DNA from: Brevibacillus parabrevis
GTDB lineage: Bacteria > Bacillota > Bacilli > Brevibacillales > Brevibacillaceae
Length of the DNA stretch: 56,600 bases
Reading direction: 5' to 3'
Assembly: GCF_003710905.1 (NCBI RefSeq)
Contig: NZ_RHHV01000018.1
Location: 1-56,600 of the forward strand
Positions 16,556-25,609 of this stretch are shown here, in pieces (positions within the stretch are counted from its first letter, which is position 1; each line of letters starts with the position of its first letter). Below the pieces are notes generated by a model. The model saw nothing but the letters and a program-made list of their open reading frames with translations, did not search any database and was not told where the DNA came from. A program made the translations under genes and the position numbers.

Positions 16556-17737
16556 ATGAGTACAGTGACAGCGCCATTGCATGTTATGAATAACTATGCA
16601 AGATGGCCAATCAGCCTGGTAAAAGGCAAAGGAAATCAAGTGTGGGATGATCAGGGGAAAGCCTATCTCGATTTTACCTCAGGCATCGCGGTCACTTCGT
16701 TGGGGCACGTCCCGCCAAAAGTGACAGCCAAGCTGCACGAACAGCTGGATACGCTGTGGCATTGTTCTAATCTGGTGCACATTCCGCAGCAACAAATTTT
16801 GGCGGAAAAGCTGAGCCGCCTGTCAGGGCTGGATCAGGCGTTTTTTTGCAACAGCGGGGCCGAGGCGAATGAGGGCTTGATCAAGCTTGCTCGCCGCTAT
16901 GCGCAAAAAGTGAAAGGCGAGGATCGCTACGAGGTCATTACGTTTGCGCAGTCTTTTCACGGACGTACCTTGGCGACATTGACAGCGACAGGCCAGGACA
17001 AGGTCAAGGATGGTTTCCTGCCTTTGCCTGCGGGCTTCGTCACAGTACCGTACAACGATCTCGCGGCGGTTCAATCCGCGATTAACGACAAGACGTGCGC
17101 GATCATGCTGGAACTGGTTCAGGGCGAAGGCGGCGTGCACCCGGCAGAGGAAGCCTGGGTGAAATCACTGCGTGACTTGTGCGATGAGCACGGATTGTTG
17201 CTCTTGGTCGACGAAATTCAGACGGGCATTGGCCGAACTGGCACATGGTTCGCTTTTCAACAATATGGAGTCAAGCCGGATGCGATTTCTTTGGCAAAAG
17301 GCTTGGGCAGCGGCTTCCCGATCGGCGCAGTCGTTGCTACAAAAGAAGTGGCAGAAGCATTTTCGCCAGGGACGCACGGAACGACATTCGGCGGAAACCC
17401 GTTGGCAGCGACAGCAGGAATCGCTACGCTTGCGACGATGGAAGAAGAACAAATCCTCGATCAGGTAGCGCATATCCATCAAGTGTTGACGCAAGAGCTG
17501 GAAAAATTGAAGGCCGAGCATCCTGACAAGATCGTCACCGTGCGTGGAAAAGGGCTGCTTTTGGGCGTAGAGCTGACTATCCCGGCGGGCGATATCGTGA
17601 CGTATGCACGGGAAAAAGGAGTCATCTTCCTGACGGCAGGGCCGCAAGTTTTGCGTCTGCTCCCTTCCTTCGTTACGACGGACGAGGAAGTAAAGCAGGC
17701 AATGGCTGTATTCGGAGAGGCTTTGGAGCAAGCCTAA
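16556..17737 (+). CDS. argD: Acetylornithine aminotransferase
   Basis: 393 residues, class-III PLP aminotransferase. It converts N-acetylglutamate semialdehyde to N-acetylornithine using glutamate. Visible features are CNSGAEANEGLIKLARRY, FHGRTLATLTATGQ, LLVDEIQTGIGRTG and the PLP lysine in SLAKGLGSGFPIGA. ATG 16556 follows AAGGAGG, 13 bp after argB. Last gene before a terminator at 17765. Confidence 0.97.
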   Translation: MSTVTAPLHVMNNYARWPISLVKGKGNQVWDDQGKAYLDFTSGIAVTSLGHVPPKVTAKLHEQLDTLWHCSNLVHIPQQQILAEKLSRLSGLDQAFFCNSGAEANEGLIKLARRYAQKVKGEDRYEVITFAQSFHGRTLATLTATGQDKVKDGFLPLPAGFVTVPYNDLAAVQSAINDKTCAIMLELVQGEGGVHPAEEAWVKSLRDLCDEHGLLLLVDEIQTGIGRTGTWFAFQQYGVKPDAISLAKGLGSGFPIGAVVATKEVAEAFSPGTHGTTFGGNPLAATAGIATLATMEEEQILDQVAHIHQVLTQELEKLKAEHPDKIVTVRGKGLLLGVELTIPAGDIVTYAREKGVIFLTAGPQVLRLLPSFVTTDEEVKQAMAVFGEALEQA

Positions 17738-17764
17738 CAGCAAAGAGTGCATGTTCTGCCAAAA

Positions 17765-17804
17765 TGCAACGAGTTGCGGAAGTCAAAAAACTCGTTGCAT
17801 TTTT
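17765..17804 (+). terminator. Terminator between argD and carA
   Basis: TGCAACGAGTT (17765-17775) and AACTCGTTGCA (17789-17799) form an 11-bp stem followed by T5. The right arm overlaps the -35 of the next promoter. Confidence 0.88.
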
Positions 17805-17883
17805 ATAATGTTGAATGTATATTAATACAAAGAGTTGCATAAATTCTCGGTATGAACGGTATACAAGTGAATGAATTATTCAC
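17795..17883 (+). promoter_or_regulatory. carAB-argF promoter and ARG-box-like operators
   Basis: TTGCAT (17795-17800), 17 nt, TATATT (17818-17823). A degenerate ARG box spans 17811-17832 across the -10. A palindrome GTGAAT-5 nt-ATTCAC (17867-17883) resembles the ArgR half-site pair TGAAT/ATTCA. Confidence 0.65.
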
Positions 17884-17942
17884 CTGATCATATGCGCCAG
17901 TTGGCGTCTAGACGTGCCTATTGGAGAGGAGTGGCTTCACGG

Positions 17943-19049
17943 ATGAACAGAGAGAATCAATCACTGGGAACGGGATACCTCACGTTGGAGAGCGGCGAGG
18001 TATTCGCAGGACAGCTTTACGGTGCTCCCATTAACGGATTCGGAGAAGTGGTTTTTCATACAGGGATGACGGGCTATCAGGAAGTCATGACTGACCCTTC
18101 CTTTGCGGGACAGATCGTCACCTTCACATATCCATTGATCGGGAACTACGGGATCAATGAAAAAGATTATGAAGCAGCCAAGCCGGCATTGACGGGAATG
18201 ATCGTCAGCGAGCTGTGCACAGAGCCTAGCCATTACGAGTCGACCAAGACACTGGCCCAGGCGGCGGAAGACTTCGGCTTTCCGATCCTGGCCGGAATCG
18301 ATACCCGAACCATTACGAAGCGCGTGCGGCAAAATGGTCCGGTCTTCGGTGTGATTTCCGATCAGCCTATGCAAGCGGCTGAAGTGGCGTCACTGCGCTA
18401 CAAGCATGCGAAAAAATCATTGGTAGCGAACGTTTCCACGAATCAAATCGAGCGTTACCCGGGTACAGGCGAGCATGTCGTGCTGGTCGATCTCGGAATG
18501 AAAAAATCGATTCTCGATTCGCTGCTGGAACTGGGGTGCCGTGTCACGGTGGTGCCGTTTGATACGACATTTGCCCAAATCAACGCGCTTGCGCCAGACG
18601 GGCTGCTGTTTTCCAACGGCCCTGGAGATCCGGAGCATCTGCTCGCGTATTGCAGCGAATGGCGAAAAGCGGTTGAGCAGTACCCGACACTTGGCATCTG
18701 TCTGGGCCATCAAGTGCTGGCGCTGATGTACGGCGGCAAAACAGAGAAGCTTGCTTATGGCCACCGCGGAAGCAACCATCCGGTGAAGGACATGATGACG
18801 GGCAAAGTATACATGACCTCGCAAAACCACGGATACGTCGTCAAGGAAGAAGCTTTGGACAAACGCCAGTTGGCCGTGTCGTACCGAAATGTAAATGACG
18901 GCTCGGTAGAAGGGCTGCGCCATGTGAGTCTGCCCGTGTTCAGCGTGCAGTACCATCCGGAGGCGCATCCCGGACCGAGCGATACTTCCCATATATTCCA
19001 CCAATTCTTGCAATCGATGCGTGTAGTAGGAGCGAAGAGATATGCCTAA
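17943..19049 (+). CDS. carA: Carbamoyl-phosphate synthase small (glutaminase) subunit
   Basis: About 368 residues. It hydrolyses glutamine and feeds ammonia to CarB. The N-terminal CPSase_sm_chain domain starts YLTLESGEVFAGQLYG. The class-I amidotransferase domain has the nucleophile Cys in LGICLGHQ and the His/Glu pair in QYHPEAHPGPSDT. ATG 17943 gives the family-typical N-terminus; ATG 17892 and an upstream ATG 17871 are in frame but extend beyond it. Overlaps carB by 8 bp. Linkage to arg genes and ARG boxes indicates the arginine-specific enzyme. Confidence 0.95.
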   Translation: MNRENQSLGTGYLTLESGEVFAGQLYGAPINGFGEVVFHTGMTGYQEVMTDPSFAGQIVTFTYPLIGNYGINEKDYEAAKPALTGMIVSELCTEPSHYESTKTLAQAAEDFGFPILAGIDTRTITKRVRQNGPVFGVISDQPMQAAEVASLRYKHAKKSLVANVSTNQIERYPGTGEHVVLVDLGMKKSILDSLLELGCRVTVVPFDTTFAQINALAPDGLLFSNGPGDPEHLLAYCSEWRKAVEQYPTLGICLGHQVLALMYGGKTEKLAYGHRGSNHPVKDMMTGKVYMTSQNHGYVVKEEALDKRQLAVSYRNVNDGSVEGLRHVSLPVFSVQYHPEAHPGPSDTSHIFHQFLQSMRVVGAKRYA

Positions 19050-22000
19050 ATTGCCACACATTCACAAAGTTTTGGTTATCGGTTCTGGCCCGATCGTTAT
19101 CGGTCAGGCGGCCGAATTTGATTACGCCGGAGCACAAGCCTGCCTTTCGTTGAAAGAAGCGGGCGTGCAGGTCGTGCTGGTGAACAACAACCCGGCGACG
19201 ATCATGACAGATGAGCAAGTAGCAGACAAAGTGTATCTGGAGCCGCTCACCGTGGAATCGGTGACCGAGATTATCGCCAAGGAGCGCCCGGACGGCCTTT
19301 TGCCTACACTGGGCGGACAGACCGGACTGAATCTCGCCGTTTCCCTGGCGGAAGCGGGAGTCCTGGAAAAGTATCAGGTACAGCTGCTGGGAACGCCGCT
19401 TGCCGCCATTCAAAACGGGGAAGACCGTGAACTGTTCAAGCAGTTGATGCAACAAATCGGAGAGCCGGTTCCCGAGAGCGACACAGTGGAATCCGTAGAA
19501 GCGGCCATTCAATTTGCCAACTCCATCGGCTATCCCGTCATCGTCCGTCCTGCCTATACATTGGGTGGAGCAGGGGGCGGCATCGCTGAGGATGAAGTTG
19601 CTCTGCGCAAAGTTGCGGCGGGCGGCATCGCAGCCAGCCCGATCGGGCAAGTGCTGATCGAGCGGAGCGTAAAAGGCTGGAAAGAGATTGAATACGAGGT
19701 CATGCGGGATGCCAACGACACCTGCATCATCGTCTGCAATATGGAAAATTTGGACCCGGTGGGTATCCACACGGGAGACAGCATCGTCGTGGCGCCATCG
19801 CAAACTTTGACAGACCGTCAGTATCAAATGTTGCGCAGCGCTTCGACAAAAGTGATCCGCTCGCTGGGCGTAGTAGGCGGCTGCAATATCCAGTTTGCCC
19901 TCGATCCCGATTCTGACCGCTACGTGCTGATCGAAGTCAACCCGCGGGTGAGCCGCTCGAGTGCGTTGGCTTCCAAGGCGACAGGCTATCCGATTGCGCG
20001 GATCGCTGCCAAGCTGGCATTGGGCTATGGGCTGGACGAAGTGATCAACCCGATTACGGGTTACACGTATGCCAGCTTTGAGCCTGCTTTGGACTACATC
20101 GTGGTAAAAATTCCGCGCTTTCCATTTGACAAGTTCCCGCACGCTGACCGCAAGCTGGGTACGCAGATGAAGGCAACGGGCGAAGTCATGTCCATCGCCC
20201 GCAATCTGGAGGCTGGCTTGTTGAAGGCCGTTCGCTCGCTGGAGCAAGGCTGCACACACCTGTCTCGCCCGGAGCTTGCTTCCTGGACGAATGAAGAGCT
20301 GGCTCAAGCTTTGCAGGATGCGACTGATATCCGTTTGTTCGTTTTTGCCGAAGCGATTCGCAAAGGGTTCACAGAAGAACAGTTGCACGGCCTGACAGGG
20401 GTAGATCCGTTTTTCCTGCGGAGCTTGCGCAAAATCGTCGACATGGAAGTCGAGCTGTCTGCTCACGACAGCAGCACACTCTCCACAGAGCTGCTGTTGG
20501 CTGCCAAACGTCTCGGTTTTGCGGATGAAACAATCGCTTCGCTGACCGGAGCAACGCCTTTGCAAATCAAACAACAGCGCGAGAAAGCGAACATTACGCC
20601 TACTTATAAAATTGTGGATACGTGCGCGGCAGAGTTCGACGCACAGACACCGTACTACTATTCGGATTGGCAAGGAGTAGATGAAGTCGAGACATTGACC
20701 GGACGAAAAGTTCTGGTGCTCGGCTCCGGCCCGATCCGCATCGGGCAAGGCATCGAGTTCGACTACTGCTCTGTCCACGCCGCGAAAGCTTTGCAAGCAA
20801 GCGGAATTTCCGCTGTCGTCGTAAACAACAACCCGGAAACTGTGAGTACGGATTATGAAACGGCTGACCACCTTTACTTTGAGCCGCTGCATGTGGAAGA
20901 TGTGCTGCACGTTGCCGAACGTGAACAGGTGGAAGGAGTCATGGTTCAGTTTGGCGGGCAAACAGCGATCAACCTGGCGGCAAAGCTGGAACAGGCCGGG
21001 CTGAAGGTAATGGGCACGTCACTGGCTGCCATTGAACGGGCAGAGGATCGCGAGCTGTTCTACGCCATGCTGCGCAAGCTCGACATTCCGCACATCCCGG
21101 GCAAAGGGGTGTCGTCTCTGGAAGATGCGACCGCGATCGCAGAAGAGATTGGCTTCCCTGTTTTGATGCGGCCTTCGTACGTCATCGGCGGACAAGGAAT
21201 GGTGGTTGTACACGACATCGCAGAGCTGGAAGCGACGATCAGTGAATGGCTGAATCATCCGCAAAGCAGCGCGTTTTTCCCGCTTTTGGTCGATAAATAC
21301 GTACCAGGTCGGGAAGCCGAAGTTGATGCGGTTTGCGATGGGCAGTCTGTCGTGATCCCGGGAATTTTTCAACACGTGGAGAAAGCGGGGATTCACTCTG
21401 GTGACAGTGTGGCGCTTTTCCCGGCTCCAGCCCTATCTGCTGAAATCAAGAGCAAAATCGCCAGCTATACAGAAGCGATCGCCCGTGAAATGGGAGCGGT
21501 CGGTCTGATCAACATCCAGTTCGTCATCGACACGGATACCGTGTATGTGCTGGAGGTAAACCCGCGTGCATCGCGTACCGTGCCAATCACGAGCAAGGTG
21601 ACAGGCATCCCGATGGTCCAGTTGGCTGTAAAGGCTCAATTGGGTGAAAAGCTGGCGGATATGGGATACGGAACAGGCTTGCTGCCGGACATTCCATTTG
21701 CCGTCGTCAAAGCACCTGTCTTTTCCACGATCAAACTGAATGGCGTGGACCCGGTTCTCGGTCCTGAGATGAAGTCTACCGGAGAGGTGTTGGGACTGGG
21801 ACGGACGTTTGAGGAAGCGGCTGGAAAAGCGTTTGCCTTCAAGGACAATCTGTACGGCGACTGGCAAACAGGCAAGCTGGTCATGGTCTCGCTAACTGAC
21901 GCGGACAAAAAGGAAGAAGTCGGCAAGCTGATCGGACAGCTGCAAGCAGAAGGAGCGGCTCTAGCGGCAACGGCTGGTACGGCCGAATGGCTGGCAGCGT

Positions 22001-22284
22001 CTGGCGTTTCGGTCAAACATGTCGTGGAAGACGAAGCGGCCTGGAATCAATTGCTGCAAAAAGAGCAGGCAGCCTTTGCGCTGATTACCGCTACAAAAGG
22101 AAACCAACAGGGCAGAAGAGGGTTTGCCTTGCGCAGCCGCATGGTGCAGCAAGGAGTTCCGCTGTTCTGTGCAACAGATACATTCTCGTTATATGTGAAG
22201 TCCATTATGATGAAAAGAGGTGGCTCTCATGCAGCCAGTGAAGATATTGGAACACTTTCAAAACTTGCCCCTGCAAAAGCATAA
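19042..22284 (+). CDS. carB: Carbamoyl-phosphate synthase large subunit
   Basis: 1080 residues. Two homologous ATP-grasp halves: the first begins KVLVIGSGPIVIGQAAEFDY, the second (about residue 555) KVLVLGSGPIRIGQGIEFDY. The first phosphorylates bicarbonate, the second carbamate. An oligomerisation domain lies between, and the C-terminal ~140 residues form the MGS-like regulatory domain. Lengths and both ATP sites look intact. The 3' end overlaps argF by 56 bp, which is unusually long, so translation of argF is probably coupled. Confidence 0.97.
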   Translation: MPKLPHIHKVLVIGSGPIVIGQAAEFDYAGAQACLSLKEAGVQVVLVNNNPATIMTDEQVADKVYLEPLTVESVTEIIAKERPDGLLPTLGGQTGLNLAVSLAEAGVLEKYQVQLLGTPLAAIQNGEDRELFKQLMQQIGEPVPESDTVESVEAAIQFANSIGYPVIVRPAYTLGGAGGGIAEDEVALRKVAAGGIAASPIGQVLIERSVKGWKEIEYEVMRDANDTCIIVCNMENLDPVGIHTGDSIVVAPSQTLTDRQYQMLRSASTKVIRSLGVVGGCNIQFALDPDSDRYVLIEVNPRVSRSSALASKATGYPIARIAAKLALGYGLDEVINPITGYTYASFEPALDYIVVKIPRFPFDKFPHADRKLGTQMKATGEVMSIARNLEAGLLKAVRSLEQGCTHLSRPELASWTNEELAQALQDATDIRLFVFAEAIRKGFTEEQLHGLTGVDPFFLRSLRKIVDMEVELSAHDSSTLSTELLLAAKRLGFADETIASLTGATPLQIKQQREKANITPTYKIVDTCAAEFDAQTPYYYSDWQGVDEVETLTGRKVLVLGSGPIRIGQGIEFDYCSVHAAKALQASGISAVVVNNNPETVSTDYETADHLYFEPLHVEDVLHVAEREQVEGVMVQFGGQTAINLAAKLEQAGLKVMGTSLAAIERAEDRELFYAMLRKLDIPHIPGKGVSSLEDATAIAEEIGFPVLMRPSYVIGGQGMVVVHDIAELEATISEWLNHPQSSAFFPLLVDKYVPGREAEVDAVCDGQSVVIPGIFQHVEKAGIHSGDSVALFPAPALSAEIKSKIASYTEAIAREMGAVGLINIQFVIDTDTVYVLEVNPRASRTVPITSKVTGIPMVQLAVKAQLGEKLADMGYGTGLLPDIPFAVVKAPVFSTIKLNGVDPVLGPEMKSTGEVLGLGRTFEEAAGKAFAFKDNLYGDWQTGKLVMVSLTDADKKEEVGKLIGQLQAEGAALAATAGTAEWLAASGVSVKHVVEDEAAWNQLLQKEQAAFALITATKGNQQGRRGFALRSRMVQQGVPLFCATDTFSLYVKSIMMKRGGSHAASEDIGTLSKLAPAKA

Positions 22285-23200
22285 AGGAAAAGACTTTTTG
22301 CGTGTCGATGAGTTCAGCGGTGAAGAATTGATGGAGTTGCTCCATCTTGCGGCACACATCAAGCAGCTGCAAAAGCTGGGACAGCCGTTTACGCCTTTGC
22401 AAGGCAAGACGTTGGGCATGATTTTTGACAAGGCTTCGACTCGTACGCGCGTTTCCTTTGAAGTGGGGATGCACCAGCTTGGCGGGCTCGGAATGTTCAT
22501 GAGCGGCAAGGAATTGCAACTGGGACGCGGAGAGCCAATCAGCGATACGGCAAAAGTATTGTCGCGCTACGTCGATGCGATCATGATTCGCACGTTCTCG
22601 CACTCTTACGTGGAAGAGTTGGCTGAACACGCCTCTATTCCGATCATCAACGGTTTGACGGATTTGTACCATCCATGCCAGGCACTGGCTGACATGCTGA
22701 CGATCTGGGAGCACAAAGGCAAGCTCAAAGGCGTCAAGCTCGCCTATGTGGGCGACGGGAACAACGTAGCCAACTCGCTCGTTCTGGCAGCCGTTTTGCT
22801 CGGACTCGAAGTGCGCGTGGCAACGCCGGTTGGCTATGAGATGGATGCTGCCATCGTAGCAAAAGCGGTCGAGTACGCGAAAAAGAGCGGCGGAAAAATG
22901 ATCGTGACGCATGACCCGGTAGAGGCAGTCGCAGGGGCAGACGCTGTTTACACAGACGTATGGACCAGCATGGGCTTTGAAGAAGAAAACGAAGTGCGCC
23001 TGAAAGCATTCGCCGAGTACCAGGTGAACGAGCAACTGGTAGCACATGCGGATCGCCATTACTTGTTCCTGCACTGCTTGCCAGCGCACCGTGGCGAAGA
23101 AGTGAGCGCGGGAGTCATTGACGGCGCAAGCTCGGTTATTTTCGATCAGGCTGAAAACCGCTTGCACGCGCAAAAAGCAGTTTTGGCAGCGCTCGTGTAG
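22229..23200 (+). CDS. argF: Ornithine carbamoyltransferase
   Basis: 323 residues. It joins carbamoyl phosphate and ornithine to citrulline. The carbamoyl-phosphate site is FDKASTRTRVSFE (STRTR motif), followed by HPCQALADMLTIWEH and the ornithine/catalytic loop LFLHCLPAHRGEEV. ATG 22229 has AAAGAGGTGG 7 nt upstream; an in-frame GTG at 22220 is less likely. The start lies inside the carB 3' end. Confidence 0.97.
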   Translation: MQPVKILEHFQNLPLQKHKGKDFLRVDEFSGEELMELLHLAAHIKQLQKLGQPFTPLQGKTLGMIFDKASTRTRVSFEVGMHQLGGLGMFMSGKELQLGRGEPISDTAKVLSRYVDAIMIRTFSHSYVEELAEHASIPIINGLTDLYHPCQALADMLTIWEHKGKLKGVKLAYVGDGNNVANSLVLAAVLLGLEVRVATPVGYEMDAAIVAKAVEYAKKSGGKMIVTHDPVEAVAGADAVYTDVWTSMGFEEENEVRLKAFAEYQVNEQLVAHADRHYLFLHCLPAHRGEEVSAGVIDGASSVIFDQAENRLHAQKAVLAALV

Positions 23201-23267
23201 AGATACTGGAATGAAGCCGAACAGGCCGTGAATTTATGATTTGCGCTTGCCGAAGAAGCGGCAAACT

Positions 23268-23325
23268 AAAAAAACAGTTACAAGAGGCACAGTGTTTTGA
23301 ACCTGGCCCTTGTAACTGTTTTTTG
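23268..23325. terminator. Bidirectional terminator between argF and phosphatase gene
   Basis: A7CAGTTACAAG (23268-23284) pairs with CTTGTAACTGT6 (23309-23324) around a 24-nt loop. The A-run and T-run on opposite sides suit both convergent genes. Confidence 0.85.
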
Positions 23326-23342
23326 TTTGGACGCACGCTCAG

Positions 23343-23885
23343 CTACAGCTCGATCCTGGTTAGCTGCCATTTTTCCCGTCTTTGTGTGAGGCGAAATACG
23401 TCTGGATTGCGAAGCTGCTCCCAGTCGGAAAAGCCAATCCGCTCGTCGAAAGCTTTCAGGACGAGGGCGAGCAGACAGCCGTGTGTGACAAGCACAAAAG
23501 TCTGGTCGCTTTCGCTTTGCAACAGTTCGTGGATGACTGCGCAGGCCCGATCCATTGCCTCCTGGCTGGACTCGCCACCCTCCAGCTTGAGAGAAAGGTC
23601 AGCGAACGTATCGCGCAACCGCTCATACCAGTCAGGGCGAGGCACGCTGGAAAGCACACGTTCTTCCAGGCGCTCGTCCGTTTCTATCGGGATGCCTTGC
23701 TTGCGAGCAAATGGCTCGATCGTAGCCAGCGCCCGCCGATACGGACTGGAGATAATGCGGTCGATCGGGTAAGCGGCAAAAAAAGATGCCAACTGCTCGG
23801 CTTGGGCCGCTCCACGTTCAGTGAGCGCCGCTTCTGGTTCTTGGCCTGTAGCCTGGCAGTGGCGCACCAGAAAAATTTGCTTCAT
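23343..23885 (-). CDS. Histidine phosphatase (phosphoglycerate mutase-like) family protein
   Basis: 180 residues. The catalytic motif is VRHCQATG, i.e. RHC instead of the common RHG, with the phosphorylatable His at residue 9. The second conserved arginine lies in SSPYRRA and the second His in VLVTHGCLLALVL. The fold hydrolyses phosphate monoesters; the substrate cannot be told from sequence. ATG 23885 is preceded by GGGAGGAA. Convergent with argF and sharing its terminator. Confidence 0.9.
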   Translation of the reverse strand: MKQIFLVRHCQATGQEPEAALTERGAAQAEQLASFFAAYPIDRIISSPYRRALATIEPFARKQGIPIETDERLEERVLSSVPRPDWYERLRDTFADLSLKLEGGESSQEAMDRACAVIHELLQSESDQTFVLVTHGCLLALVLKAFDERIGFSDWEQLRNPDVFRLTQRREKWQLTRIEL

Positions 23886-23949
23886 CTGTTCCTCCCATCC
23901 GGCTTTGAAAGTCCCAAAGCGTATAACTATATGGATTCTCCCTGAATGG

Positions 23950-24309
23950 GAGTCATTCCTATCGTCGCCGCAGCTTCATTTCGCATGAATACACTTTTCT
24001 ATGCATAAATACAGTTTTATGCACGCCAAAAAGCGGGCGAGAAGCGAGCGGGAGGCAGCACAGAGTCGGTTTTGAATAAACAGAATTTTTCGCCTATACA
24101 AAAGGCACAAGCGGCAAGTCTGGATCGGCTCAGAGCGCGATAAAATGGCGAAAAACGCCTATGCGATGGGAACTGGCGAATGGCACATGTGGAAAAAGCG
24201 GGTAGCTTGCCGCTTTTTCGGGTAAAAAACGGCTGACTAATTTTGTCTGTGAAAATCTCGCAAATAAATGCGAAAAGTGGTTGTATTTTTATTAACTCGT
24301 TTGTATAAT
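23950..24309 (+). promoter_or_regulatory. argG upstream control region: ARG boxes, hairpin and promoter
   Basis: TTGTAT (24281-24286), 17 nt, TATAAT (24304-24309) is a strong sigma-A promoter. An ARG box (TTGTATTTTTATTAAC, 24281-24296, reverse orientation) covers its -35. Further left, TGCATAAA (24002-24009) and TTTATGCA (24016-24023) form a perfect palindrome next to CATGAATACA, a distal ARG-type site. No coding gene is seen between 23950 and 24349. Confidence 0.75.
24192..24222 (+). terminator. Terminator-like hairpin upstream of the argG promoter
   Basis: GAAAAAGCGG (24192-24201) and CCGCTTTTTC (24210-24219) form a perfect 10-bp stem with an 8-nt loop. It precedes the main argG promoter, so it would stop transcripts entering from the left, where no + strand gene is visible. 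Confidence 0.6.
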
Positions 24310-24349
24310 TACTCACATAAGAGATCACTTGAAACGGGGAGAGAGAATA

Positions 24350-25609
24350 ATGGCAAAAGATAAAATTGTTTTGGCCTACTCTGGCGGTTTAGATACATCG
24401 GTAGCAATTAAATGGTTGCAAGACACGTACAATTTTGACGTCATCGCGGTTGCTTTGGATGTAGGGGAAGGCAAAGACCTCGATTTCGTCCAGAAAAAAG
24501 CACTTCAAGTAGGAGCGCTCAAATCCATCGTTGTTGATGCGAAGGAAGCATTCGCAGAAGAATTTGTCCTGCCTGCCCTGAAAGCAAATGCGATGTACGA
24601 AGGCAAATACCCGCTCGTGTCGGCTTTGTCGCGTTACCTGATTTCTCGCGTGCTGGTTGAGATCGCAGAAAAAGAAGGCGCTGTAGCGGTAGCGCACGGT
24701 TGCACAGGAAAAGGAAACGACCAGGTGCGTTTCGACGTATCCTTCACTGCCTTGAATCCGGATATCAAAATCGTGGCGCCTGTTCGCGAATGGGGCTGGA
24801 CTCGCGACGAAGAGATTGAATATGCGAAAAAGAACAATATCCCGATCCCGATTGATCTGGACAATCCATACAGCATTGACCAAAACCTGTGGGGCAGAAG
24901 CTGCGAGTGCGGCGTTCTGGAAGATCCGTGGGCAGCGCCGCCAGAAGGTGCGTACGATCTGACGAAATCAATCGCAGACGCTCCAGAAGAAGCGGAAGAA
25001 ATCGAGATCACGTTTGTCCAGGGCAAGCCAACTGCGCTGAACGGCGAGGAACTGCCATTGTCCGAACTGATCCTGAAGCTGAACAAAATTGCCGGAAACC
25101 ACGGCGTAGGCCGCATCGACCACGTAGAAAACCGCCTGGTGGGCATCAAATCCCGCGAGGTGTACGAAACACCTGCTGCGACTACCCTGATTCTCGCGCA
25201 CCGCGAGCTGGAATTTTTGACGCAGCCTCGTGAAGTAGCGCAATTCAAGCCGATTGTGGAGCAAAAAATGGCGCAAGTGATCTATGAAGGTCTGTGGTAT
25301 TCGCCAATCCGCAATGCCGTTCAGGCGTTCATCGAAGAAACGCAAAAGCACGTAACAGGTGTCGTTCGCGTGAAGCTGCACAAAGGACATGCGATTGTAG
25401 TGGGCCGCAAATCTGCTTCGACACTCTACAGCCACGAGCTGGCTACTTACAATGCAGGCGATCAGTTCGATCACAAAGCAGCGCTTGGTTTCATCAAGCT
25501 GTGGGGATTGCCGACAAAAGTATACGCGCAAGTGAACGAAGGCGTATTGCATGAGAACAAAAATACGGCGATCAAGATTTTGGATGAAAAGGATGCGATC
25601 ACGCAATGA
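24350..25609 (+). CDS. argG: Argininosuccinate synthase
   Basis: 419 residues. It condenses citrulline and aspartate with ATP to argininosuccinate. The N-type ATP pyrophosphatase P-loop is VLAYSGGLDTSVA; further signatures are HGCTGKGNDQVRF and SIDQNLWGRSCECG. ATG 24350 follows GGGGAGAG; in-frame codons upstream are an extension. Overlaps argH by 4 bp (ATGA), forming argGH. Confidence 0.97.
   Translation: MAKDKIVLAYSGGLDTSVAIKWLQDTYNFDVIAVALDVGEGKDLDFVQKKALQVGALKSIVVDAKEAFAEEFVLPALKANAMYEGKYPLVSALSRYLISRVLVEIAEKEGAVAVAHGCTGKGNDQVRFDVSFTALNPDIKIVAPVREWGWTRDEEIEYAKKNNIPIPIDLDNPYSIDQNLWGRSCECGVLEDPWAAPPEGAYDLTKSIADAPEEAEEIEITFVQGKPTALNGEELPLSELILKLNKIAGNHGVGRIDHVENRLVGIKSREVYETPAATTLILAHRELEFLTQPREVAQFKPIVEQKMAQVIYEGLWYSPIRNAVQAFIEETQKHVTGVVRVKLHKGHAIVVGRKSASTLYSHELATYNAGDQFDHKAALGFIKLWGLPTKVYAQVNEGVLHENKNTAIKILDEKDAITQ

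Noticed and set aside
18940..20961. A 673-codon minus-strand frame across carA/carB, and similar long frames opposite argGH, uvrB and uvrA
   Set aside because: All are mirror images of well-supported genes, with Cys/His/Arg-rich low-complexity translations and no ribosome sites.
24020..24349. T-box or other riboswitch ahead of argG
   Set aside because: No T-box AGGGTGG-ACCGCG motif or other recognised riboswitch core is present; ARG boxes explain the regulation.
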